Assembly (NCBI RefSeq): GCF_937891315.1 | Contig: NZ_CALAGI010000074.1 | Location: 1-14,441, forward strand | Reading direction: 5' to 3' | Origin: an uncultured Amaricoccus sp. | GTDB taxonomy: Bacteria; Pseudomonadota; Alphaproteobacteria; Rhodobacterales; Rhodobacteraceae | Length of the DNA: 14,441 bases | Shown: piece after piece, positions 6,808 to 14,441 of the stretch | How positions within the stretch are numbered: the first letter of the stretch is position 1 | How the letters are laid out: each line of letters begins with the position of its first letter | Position numbers and translations under genes: made by a program | The notes under the pieces: generated by a model | What the model saw: the letters and a program-made list of their open reading frames with translations, nothing else | What the model was told of the DNA's origin: nothing | Databases searched by the model: none

Positions 6808-6833
6808 CGCGGGGAGCCCCGGCGCTCCCCGCG
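6808..6833 (+). promoter_or_regulatory. Intercistronic hairpin after the sugar-binding protein gene
   Basis: A perfect 10-base stem, CGCGGGGAGC (6808-6817) pairing with GCTCCCCGCG (6824-6833), encloses the loop CCCGGC. It begins 10 bases after the binding-protein stop and ends 34 bases before the first permease. No T-run follows, so a full terminator is unlikely. In many sugar importers such hairpins protect the upstream mRNA from 3' decay or partly attenuate transcription, giving much more binding protein than permease. That role is inferred here. Confidence 0.65.
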
Positions 6834-6867
6834 ATCCTTCCCGACATCTCCCGAGGGGGCAGAAAGC

Positions 6868-7794
6868 ATGACCGCGACGGCGCCGACCCTGACTCGTCCT
6901 GCCGAGAGCGCGCGGCCCAAGCGGCTGATCGGCGCCCGGATGCAGGAATTCCTGATGCTGCTGCCGGCCTGCGTGGTCGTCGGCCTGTTCCTGCTCCTGC
7001 CCTTCATCCTGTCCTTTCCGATGTCGCTCACCAATCGCCGGCTGATCCCGCGGCCGGTGAAGTTCGTCGGCTTCGACAACTACGTGGACGTGCTGACCGA
7101 CCCGGTCTTCTGGCGCGCGCTCCTCAATGTCAGCTATTTCGCGCTGCTCGTGGTGCCGCTCCAGTGCGGCTTCGCCCTCGCGATGGCGCTGCTCATCAAC
7201 CAGAAGCTCCCGGGCCGCAACTTCTTCCGCGGCGCGCTCTTCCTGCCGGCGATCACCTCCATGGCCGTGGTCTGCGTGATCTGGGGCACGCTCTTCCAGT
7301 TCCCGACCGGCCCGCTCAACCAGATCGTCGGCATCCTGACCTTCGGCCTCGCCGGCCCGATCGACTGGCTCGGCAACCCCGCCTCGGCGATGCCGGCCAT
7401 CGTCCTCCTTTCGGCCTGGCAGGCCTACGGCTTCCAGATGGTCGTCTATCTCGCCGGCCTGCAGAGCATTCCCGGCGACCTCTACGAGGCCGCCCGCCTC
7501 GACGGCGCCTCGACCTGGGAGCGGTTCCGCTTCGTCACCTGGCCGGGCCTGAGGCAGACCAACATCTTCGTCCTCATCATCACCACGATCCAGGCGTTCA
7601 AGCTGTTCACCCAGGTCAACATCCTGACGCAGGGAGGCCCGCGGAACGCCACCGAGACCGTGGTGCAGTACATGTATCAGGTCGGTTTCGTCGGCCAGAA
7701 GCTCGGCCTCGCCTCGGCCGTCGCCATCATCCTCTTCTTCATCGTGCTCGCGATCTCGCTCGTGCAGCGCGTCGTCCTGAGGGATCCGAAATGA
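6868..7794 (+). CDS. Sugar ABC transporter permease, MalF/UgpA type (CUT1)
   Basis: A 308-residue inner-membrane permease. After a cytoplasmic N-terminus, membrane segments lie at about 29-50, 87-110, 124-144, 176-197, 232-248 and 280-302, the usual six for this family. The EAA coupling loop is YEAARLDGASTWERFRFVTW (206-225), and the family hallmark LTQGGPRNATETVVQYMY is at 253-270. The start is an ATG preceded by CGAGGGGGCAGAAAGC, which contains an acceptable ribosome site. The stop overlaps the second permease start (ATGA), indicating coupled translation. Together with the next gene it forms the channel for the sugar delivered by the upstream binding protein. Confidence 0.93.
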   Translation: MTATAPTLTRPAESARPKRLIGARMQEFLMLLPACVVVGLFLLLPFILSFPMSLTNRRLIPRPVKFVGFDNYVDVLTDPVFWRALLNVSYFALLVVPLQCGFALAMALLINQKLPGRNFFRGALFLPAITSMAVVCVIWGTLFQFPTGPLNQIVGILTFGLAGPIDWLGNPASAMPAIVLLSAWQAYGFQMVVYLAGLQSIPGDLYEAARLDGASTWERFRFVTWPGLRQTNIFVLIITTIQAFKLFTQVNILTQGGPRNATETVVQYMYQVGFVGQKLGLASAVAIILFFIVLAISLVQRVVLRDPK

Positions 7795-8663
7795 CCGCCG
7801 CTCCCGACGCGCCGCTGCCCGGCACTTCCGATCGCTTCCCGCTGGTCAAGATCGTCTCGATCGCCATCATCACCCTCGTCGTCGTTTCGCCGCTGTTCCT
7901 GCTGGTCGTGGCGAGCCTCAAGCCCGACCGCTTCCAGATCCTCGCCGAGATGGGCAGCTTCAAGGCCTTCTGGGTGTCGAACCCGACGCTCCAGAACTAC
8001 CGCGACATCCTCACCTTCACCGGCAACCAGCCCTTCGCCCGCTACCTGACGAACTCGGTCATCGTCCTGACGCTGACCCTCGCCGGCGGGATGCTCTTCA
8101 ATTCCATGGCCGCCTTCGTCCTCGCCTGGGGCCGCCTGCCCGGGCGGGCGCTGATCCTGACGGCGATGATCGGTCTCTACATCGTGCCGCAGGAGTCGAT
8201 CGTCCTGCCGCTCCTCAACATCATGAACCGGATCGGCCTCGCCGACTCGTTCTCCGCCCAGATCCTGCCCTTCTGGGCCAGCCCGCTCTATGTCTTCCTG
8301 CTCTACCAGTTCTTCACGCAGATCCCGCGCGACCTCTACGACGCCGCCATCGTCGACGGCGCCTCGCCGTTCCAGATCTACTGGAAGGTGTTCCTGCCGA
8401 TCAGCCTGCCGGCGCTGGCCACCGTGGCGATCCTCCTCGGCATCGAGACCTGGAACCAGTATCTCTGGCCGCTCCTCGTCACCCAGTCGAACTATGCCCG
8501 CCCGATCTCCGTCGGCATCGCCGGCTTCTTCGGATCGGACAGCATCTACTGGAACCTCGCCATGGCCGCCTCGGTCGTGATGATGATCCCGGTCCTGATC
8601 CTCTACCTCTTCTTCCAGAAGTGGTTCGTCAGCTCGGTCATCAGCTCCGGCGTGAAGGGCTGA
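7791..8663 (+). CDS. Sugar ABC transporter permease, MalG/UgpE type (CUT1)
   Basis: A 290-residue partner permease. A cytoplasmic N-terminus of about 18 residues leads to a first membrane segment at 19-42. This is followed by the SLKPDRFQI element typical of MalG-type permeases and by further segments at about 86-112, 120-142, 158-175, 205-226 and 255-276. The coupling loop is YDAAIVDGASPFQIYWKVFL (183-202). The element ETWNQYLWPLLV (219-230) is the usual CUT1 pattern. The ATGA overlap with the preceding permease fixes the start. The GH32 gene begins 3 bases after its stop, so transporter and hydrolase are almost certainly on the same mRNA. Confidence 0.93.
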   Translation: MTAAPDAPLPGTSDRFPLVKIVSIAIITLVVVSPLFLLVVASLKPDRFQILAEMGSFKAFWVSNPTLQNYRDILTFTGNQPFARYLTNSVIVLTLTLAGGMLFNSMAAFVLAWGRLPGRALILTAMIGLYIVPQESIVLPLLNIMNRIGLADSFSAQILPFWASPLYVFLLYQFFTQIPRDLYDAAIVDGASPFQIYWKVFLPISLPALATVAILLGIETWNQYLWPLLVTQSNYARPISVGIAGFFGSDSIYWNLAMAASVVMMIPVLILYLFFQKWFVSSVISSGVKG

Positions 8664-8666
8664 GGC

Positions 8667-10372
8667 ATGGCCGCGGCGCCCCCCCTCCACCGGCCCGAAC
8701 CCGCCGGCTTCACCGCGCCGGTCCGCGCCGGCGACGTGCTCCACCTCTGGCAGAAGCCCCGCGACCCCGCCGCCGCCTCCCGCGTCACCCTCCACGACGC
8801 GGGCGGCACCGCCGTCGCCCTCGTCGGCCCGCCCTCCGACGACTTCCAGATGACGACGCACGTCGTCGCCACGACGGGCCACCTCGCCGTCGCCTGGGAC
8901 GCGGAAGACACCGCCGTCTCCGTCGCCTACGCCTACGACCCGGCCACCGTCCTCGACGAGGGCGTCCGCCTGCTCTGGACCGTCCCCGCCGCCGCGCCGG
9001 AGACGACGCGCTTCCGCCTGCACCTCGCCCCGCCCTTCGGCTGGATGAACGACCCGAACGGCATGATCACCGCCGCCGGCCGCACCCACGCCTTCTACCA
9101 GCACTACCCGAACGCCCTGCGCTGGGACACGATGCACTGGGGCCACGCCGTCTCGGCCAACCTCGTCGACTGGACGCACCTTCCCGTCTTCCTCCACCCG
9201 CGCCCCGCCCTCCTCGCCGACCCGTCGGCGCAGGGCGGCGCCTTCTCCGGCTCCGCCATCCCGCTCCCCGGCGGCGGCCTCCGGATCTTCCACACCGACC
9301 GCGAGGACAGCCGCGAGCCGCTCGAATGGCAGATGACCGCGACGTCCCCCGACCTCCTCGCCGCCGGCCCGTCGGCGATGCTGATCGACGGCCACCCGCC
9401 CCTCCCCGGCTTCGGCGATGACCTCCGCGACCCGTACGTCTTCATGGGGCCGGACGGCCTGTGGAAGATGGTCCTCGCCGGCAAGGACGACACCGCCGCG
9501 CTCATCCTCCTCTACGAGACCGACGACCCCGACGCCGCCGCGGGCTGGCGCTTCGTCGGCCCGCTCCACCGCGAGCCCCTGCCGCGCAGCGTCCCGGCCG
9601 AATGCCCCTGCGTCCTGCCCCTCGACGGCGCGGGCGCCGGCCTCCACGTCCTGATCTTCGGCCTCATCGGCCACCACGGCCTCGTCCTCGGCCGCCGCAA
9701 CCCGAGCTTCGCCCTCGTCGGCCGCTTCGACGGCCGCGGCTTCGAGGAGATCGCCCGCCGCGAGCTCGATTTCGTCGGCGACTGCTACGCCTTCCAGGGC
9801 TTCGTCCACGACGGCCGCCCGGTCGGCATGGCGTGGGCGGCGAACTGGGCCGACGTGCGCCGGACGGAAGACTTCCCGAGCGCCATGACCTTCGTCCGCC
9901 GTCTCGTCTGGCAGGACGGCGCCCTGCTGATGCCCCCGGCCGAGGCTGTCACCGCCCTCCGCGTCGCCCCCCTCGCCGCCACGCTCCACGACGGCGTCGA
10001 CCTGCCCGGCGGCCTCGCGGAGATCGCCTTCGACACGCGCGCGCCCTTCCGCCTGACGCTCGCCCACGCCGACGGCGACCTCGTCCTCGTCCACGACGGC
10101 GCCGGCCTCGAGCTTCTCGACGACCGGTCCCGGCGCGGCCGCCCGGTCCCCAACCGTGCCGAGACCGGCCCACTGTCCGACGTCCGCGTCTTCGTCGATG
10201 TCGGCCTCGTCGAGATCTACGCCGACGGCGGCCGCTGGTGCGGCACCTACCGCCTCGACAGCGACGCCCCCGTCACCGCGGTCCGGCTCGACGCCGACGC
10301 CGCCTCGATCACCAACGCCGAAATCTGGCAGCTCCGCCCCCAGCACGGGGCGCCGCGCAGGGAGGGAACAGC

Positions 10373-10391
<19 letters not shown>
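8667..10391 (+). CDS. Glycoside hydrolase family 32 (beta-fructosidase), cytoplasmic
   Basis: A 574-residue GH32 enzyme, expected to cleave beta-fructosyl bonds in sucrose or fructo-oligosaccharides with retention. All catalytic landmarks are present. WMNDPNG (126-132) carries the nucleophile Asp129, FSGSA lies at 193-197, LRDP (253-256) holds the transition-state-stabilising Asp255, and AECP (311-314) carries the acid/base Glu312. The element MHWGHAVSANLVDW (156-169) is usual for the five-bladed propeller. After about residue 420 comes the C-terminal beta-sandwich, with VFVDVGLVEIYADGG as its typical end. About 115 residues precede the catalytic domain, more than in minimal sucrases, and may be an extra beta-rich domain. 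No signal peptide is visible, so it should act on imported sugar. It starts 3 bases after the permease and overlaps the ATPase gene by 19 bases. Confidence 0.93.
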
Positions 10392-11440
<1,049 letters not shown>

Positions 11441-11457
11441 GTGGCATGGCCCGCCCT

Positions 11458-11487
11458 TCGTCCGCGGATTGCATCGCCCGCGGACGA
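11458..11487. terminator. Bidirectional terminator hairpin between convergent operons
   Basis: A perfect 10-base stem, TCGTCCGCGG (11458-11467) pairing with CCGCGGACGA (11478-11487), has a 10-base loop. It fills the 51-base gap between the plus-strand ATPase stop (11440) and the minus-strand YhhJ stop (11492-11494). Its symmetry lets it act on transcripts from both sides. A long T-run is absent, as is common in GC-rich genomes, so intrinsic termination strength is uncertain. Confidence 0.65.
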
Positions 11488-11491
11488 TCCG

Positions 11492-12604
11492 CTACCGCAG
11501 GAAGCGGCGAAACCGACCGAGGGCGAGGATGAAGTAGATCGCGCTGATGACGGCCAGGGCGGCGAACTGCGGCCAGACGACGGCGAGGCCGGCGCCGCGG
11601 AAGAGAATCGCCTGGGCGAGGATTACGAAATGGGTGTTGGGGGCGGCGAGCATGATCGTCTGGATCACCTCGGGCATGCTCTCGCGCGGGCTCATCGCGC
11701 CGGAGAGGAGCTGGAGCGGCATCAGGACCAGCATCATCAGGAGGCCGAACTGCGGCATCGCGCCCGCGATCGTCGCGAGGAAGATGCCCATGCAGGTCAT
11801 CGCGAAAAGGTGCAGCGCCGTGGCTGCGAGAAACAGCGGAACCGAGCCACCGAGCGGCACGCCGAGCAGGCCATGGACCACGACGAGGAGCGAGAAGGCG
11901 GTGGCGATCCAGACGACGAGCGCCATGGACCAGACCTTTGAGAGCATGATCTCGGGCGGGGTCACCGGCATGACGAGCAGGTGCTCGATGGTGCCGTGCT
12001 CGCGCTCGCGGATGAGCGCGGCGCCGGTCAGGATGATCGACAGCATCGTCACCGAGGTGATGACGTTGGTGATCGCACCGAACCAGGCCTGGCTCAGCGA
12101 CGCATTGAAGCGGGCGCGGAGCGCGAGTTCGACGCTCGGCACCGGGATCGACCGGTAGCGGTCGACATATTCCGAGACCTCGCTCGTCACGATCGAACCG
12201 ATGTAGCCGCCGCCGGTGAAGGCCTGGGTCATCCGCGTCGCATCGACGTTGAGCTGGAGGTCGGGCGCGCGTCCCGCCACCACGTCGCGCTCGAAGCCGG
12301 GCGGAATGACGAGGGCGAAGGTGTCGAGGCCGGCGTCGAGGCGGGCGTCCATCTCGTGCTCGCCGATCAGCACGGGCGGCGTGAAGTAGGGCGGGTAGAA
12401 GGCGGTGGTGATCCGGGTCGAGAGCGTCGACTGATCCTCGTCGACGATGGCGAGCGCGGCGCGGTTCAATGTCTCGGGCATCGCGCGCGACTGCACGTAG
12501 ACCGCGATCGAGAAGGCGTAGACGATGAGGACGAGCATCGCCGGGTCGCGGGCCAGACCGCGGAGCTCCTTCAGCCCGAGGTTCCAGACATTGGCGAGGC
12601 GCAT
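11492..12604 (-). CDS. yhhJ: ABC-2 type transporter permease, YhhJ family
   Basis: A 370-residue ABC-2 exporter permease. The topology is typical of the YhhJ/YbhR group: one membrane segment near the N-terminus (about 22-38), then a large periplasmic domain to about residue 170. That domain includes LAIVDEDQSTLSTRI and FALVIPPGFERDV. A cluster of five membrane segments follows, with the conserved cytoplasmic element IREREHGTIEHLLVMPVTP after the second. The ATG lies 2 bases after the stop of the upstream rbbA gene, and an AGGAA ribosome site sits inside that gene's end, so the two are co-transcribed. In Escherichia coli the gene order yhiI-rbbA-yhhJ is the same. The protein is homologous to the permease half of the adjacent RbbA, and the two probably form a heterodimeric exporter. 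The substrate is not known from sequence. Confidence 0.88.
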   Translation of the reverse strand: MRLANVWNLGLKELRGLARDPAMLVLIVYAFSIAVYVQSRAMPETLNRAALAIVDEDQSTLSTRITTAFYPPYFTPPVLIGEHEMDARLDAGLDTFALVIPPGFERDVVAGRAPDLQLNVDATRMTQAFTGGGYIGSIVTSEVSEYVDRYRSIPVPSVELALRARFNASLSQAWFGAITNVITSVTMLSIILTGAALIREREHGTIEHLLVMPVTPPEIMLSKVWSMALVVWIATAFSLLVVVHGLLGVPLGGSVPLFLAATALHLFAMTCMGIFLATIAGAMPQFGLLMMLVLMPLQLLSGAMSPRESMPEVIQTIMLAAPNTHFVILAQAILFRGAGLAVVWPQFAALAVISAIYFILALGRFRRFLR

Positions 12605-12606
12605 CG

Positions 12607-14441
12607 CTACCGTTCCTGCTTGCGGAGGAAGGCGGCGGCGAGGCCGAGGAGCACCGGGATCGCCAGCGCGAGCGGCCAGTAGCTGCCGCGGAGGTCGTCG
12701 AAACCGAGGCCCTTGGAAAAGGTGCCGCGCGCGATGGTGACGAAGTGGCTGGCCGGGAACACCCTGCCGATGACGGCGCCCGCGCCCTGAAGCGAGGAGA
12801 CCGGATCCATCAGGCCGGAGAATTGCATCGAGGGGATGAGCGTCAGGAGCGCCGTGGCGAAGATCGCCGCGGTCTGGCTCCGCATGAAGGTCGAGATGAC
12901 GAGCCCCATCGCCGTGGCGACGAAGGCGTAGAGCAGGGCGCCGAACGACAGCGCCAGCAGGCTGCCGGTGAGCGGCACCCGGAAGAAGAACACCGCGAAG
13001 GCGACGAGCAACACGAAGTTGAGGAGCGAGATGACGACATAGGGGAGCTGCTTGCCGAGCAGGAATTCGAGCCGGGTGACAGGGGTCACGTAGAAATTGA
13101 CGATCGAGCCGAGTTCCTTCTCGCGCACGATAGAGAGCACGGTCAGCATGGCGGGGATCATCAGGAGCAGCATCGGGATCACCGCCGGAACCATGGAGAC
13201 CAGGCTCTCGACGCCCGGATTGTAGCGGTAGCGGATGACGAGGTCGAAATTGCCGACGGCCGCGGCGGCGCCATAGGCCTCGCGGGCCTTGCGGGCGAGC
13301 CAGGTGGAATGCATGCCCTGAACGTACCCGCGCACGGTTTCGGCGCGCGAGGGCATGGCGCCGTCGATCCAGGCGCCGATCTCGACCGGCTTGCCCCGGG
13401 CGATGTCGCGGGCGAAACCGGGCGGGATCTCGAGCGCGAGGCTGATTTCGCCGGCGCGCATCCGGGCGTCCATGTCATCGTAGCCGGTGAGCGGCGACGC
13501 CTCGACGAAATAGGGCGAGCCGGCGATGTCGAGCACGTAGTCGCGGCTGAGCGTCGTGTCGTCGCGGTCGAGCACGGCGAAGGACAGGTCGCGCACGTCG
13601 GTGTTGATGCCGTAGCCGATCACGAACATCAGGATCAGGCTGCCGAGCACGGCGAGGGTGGCGCGGATCGTGTCACGGCGGAGCTCCAGCGCCTCGCGGA
13701 TGGTGTAGGCGAGCATCCTCCGCGGGTCGAAGGCGCGGTGCCGCGCCTGCCCCGCCGGCGGCGCCGCCGTCTCCGGCGCGGCGGGCGGCGGCGCCGCGCC
13801 GGTGGCTTCGCCAATCGCCTCCTCGAGATAGGCGATGAAGGCGGTCTCGAGATCCTTGGCGCCCTTGCTCTCGACGATGGCCGCCGGCGTGTCGCTGACC
13901 AGCACGTGGCCGGCATGCATCAACGAGATCCGGTCGCAGAGCATCGCCTCGTTCATGAAGTGGGTCGAGACGAAGATCGTCACCCCGTCGCGGCGCGAGA
14001 GCTCCCCGAGCTTCTGCCAGAAACCGGCGCGCGCCACCGGGTCGACGCCCGAGGTCGGTTCGTCGAGGATCAGGATGTCGGGCCCGTGGATCAACGCCAC
14101 GGCGAGGCTCAGGCGCTGGCGGATGCCGAGAGGAAGCGCGTCGGGCAGCGCGTCGATCTCGGCGGCGAGGCCGAAGCGCTCGACCATCTCGCGCACGCGG
14201 CCGCCGATCTCGGCCTCGGGCATCTGGAAGAGGCGCGCGTGCAGCTCGAGGTTCTGCCGCACCGTGAGCTCGGTATAGAGCGAGAACGCCTGGCTCATGT
14301 AGCCGACGCGGCGGCGCGTCTCCATGTCGCGGGCGTCGACCTCGCGGCCGAAGAGCCGCGCGGTGCCCTCGCTCGCCTCGAGAAGCCCGGTCAGCATCTT
14401 CATCGTCGTGGTCTTGCCGCAGCCGTTCGAGCCGAGGAAGC
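12607..14441 (-). CDS. rbbA: RbbA-type ABC ATPase fused to ABC-2 permease (5' end outside window)
   Basis: The visible 610 residues begin at the Walker A motif of an ATPase domain, GSNGCGKT (14433-14410), so the N-terminal part, probably another whole ABC domain as in RbbA of E. coli (about 900 residues), lies beyond the edge. In visible numbering the signature is LPLGIRQRLSLA (102-113), lacking the usual LSGGQ, as in the second domain of RbbA proteins. Walker B is LILDEP with the glutamate at 127, and the switch motif is STHFMNE. An Ala/Pro linker (about 215-232) leads to an ABC-2 permease half. That half has a membrane segment at about 260-277, a periplasmic domain (LSFAVLDRDD, LALEIPPGFARDI) and a block of five segments from about 425. 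The cytoplasmic element IVREKELGSIVNFYVTPVTR is present. Membrane location and export with YhhJ are likely; ribosome association is known only for the E. coli protein. Confidence 0.88.
   Translation of the reverse strand, partial: FLGSNGCGKTTTMKMLTGLLEASEGTARLFGREVDARDMETRRRVGYMSQAFSLYTELTVRQNLELHARLFQMPEAEIGGRVREMVERFGLAAEIDALPDALPLGIRQRLSLAVALIHGPDILILDEPTSGVDPVARAGFWQKLGELSRRDGVTIFVSTHFMNEAMLCDRISLMHAGHVLVSDTPAAIVESKGAKDLETAFIAYLEEAIGEATGAAPPPAAPETAAPPAGQARHRAFDPRRMLAYTIREALELRRDTIRATLAVLGSLILMFVIGYGINTDVRDLSFAVLDRDDTTLSRDYVLDIAGSPYFVEASPLTGYDDMDARMRAGEISLALEIPPGFARDIARGKPVEIGAWIDGAMPSRAETVRGYVQGMHSTWLARKAREAYGAAAAVGNFDLVIRYRYNPGVESLVSMVPAVIPMLLLMIPAMLTVLSIVREKELGSIVNFYVTPVTRLEFLLGKQLPYVVISLLNFVLLVAFAVFFFRVPLTGSLLALSFGALLYAFVATAMGLVISTFMRSQTAAIFATALLTLIPSMQFSGLMDPVSSLQGAGAVIGRVFPASHFVTIARGTFSKGLGFDDLRGSYWPLALAIPVLLGLAAAFLRKQER

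Noticed and set aside
7677..10346. A continuous 889-codon open frame on the minus strand, opposite the permease and GH32 genes
   Set aside because: It is a by-product of extreme third-position C bias in the real plus-strand genes. The translation is low-complexity (A, G, E, D, R, V) with no recognisable domain, while the plus strand carries clear families with intact motifs.

Overview
The window is a GC-rich (roughly 70% by eye) bacterial segment made almost entirely of transport genes. High GC, strong C/G bias at third codon positions, ATGA/GTGA gene overlaps and the mix of many ABC importers with an RbbA/YhhJ exporter fit a proteobacterium, most likely an alphaproteobacterium. The sequence contains no rRNA or tRNA to confirm this.

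Region 1 (1-4155) is a peptide/opine-type (Dpp/Opp family) ABC importer. The last 22 codons of a probable substrate-binding protein lie at the left edge. Two permeases and two ATPases follow, each joined to the next by a 4-base start/stop overlap. A GNAT acetyltransferase gene on the opposite strand separates the binding-protein gene from the permeases. Leucine codon use changes near 2573, from CTG-dominant in the GNAT and permease genes to CTC-dominant in the ATPases and the genes beyond.

Region 2 (4156-4443) has no intact gene. It holds a frameshifted, truncated remnant of an AraC-family DNA-binding domain on the minus strand. Next comes a promoter-like site with a perfect TTGACA box, and then an 18-base near-perfect palindrome of the LacI-operator type.

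Region 3 (4444-11440) looks like one operon. In order it holds a LacI-family regulator, a carbohydrate-binding protein with a signal peptide, two CUT1-type sugar permeases, a cytoplasmic GH32 beta-fructosidase and a MalK/UgpC-type ATPase. The inferred pathway is that a fructose-containing di- or oligosaccharide is captured in the periplasm, imported intact and hydrolysed in the cytoplasm. The LacI protein would sense the sugar or a product and release its own promoter. A strong hairpin after the binding-protein gene may set the excess of binding protein over permease.

Region 4 (11458-14441) is on the minus strand and convergent with the sugar operon, separated by a perfect-stem bidirectional hairpin. 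It encodes YhhJ (ABC-2 permease) and, upstream of it, the C-terminal two thirds of RbbA (ATPase fused to ABC-2 permease), which runs off the right edge. The usual third partner, a YhiI/HlyD-type membrane fusion protein, would lie outside the window.

I found no clearly novel system. The most noteworthy items are the self-contained fructoside operon with a readable promoter/operator, the AraC fossil between the two importers, and the gene and codon-use mosaic of the Dpp-like cluster.
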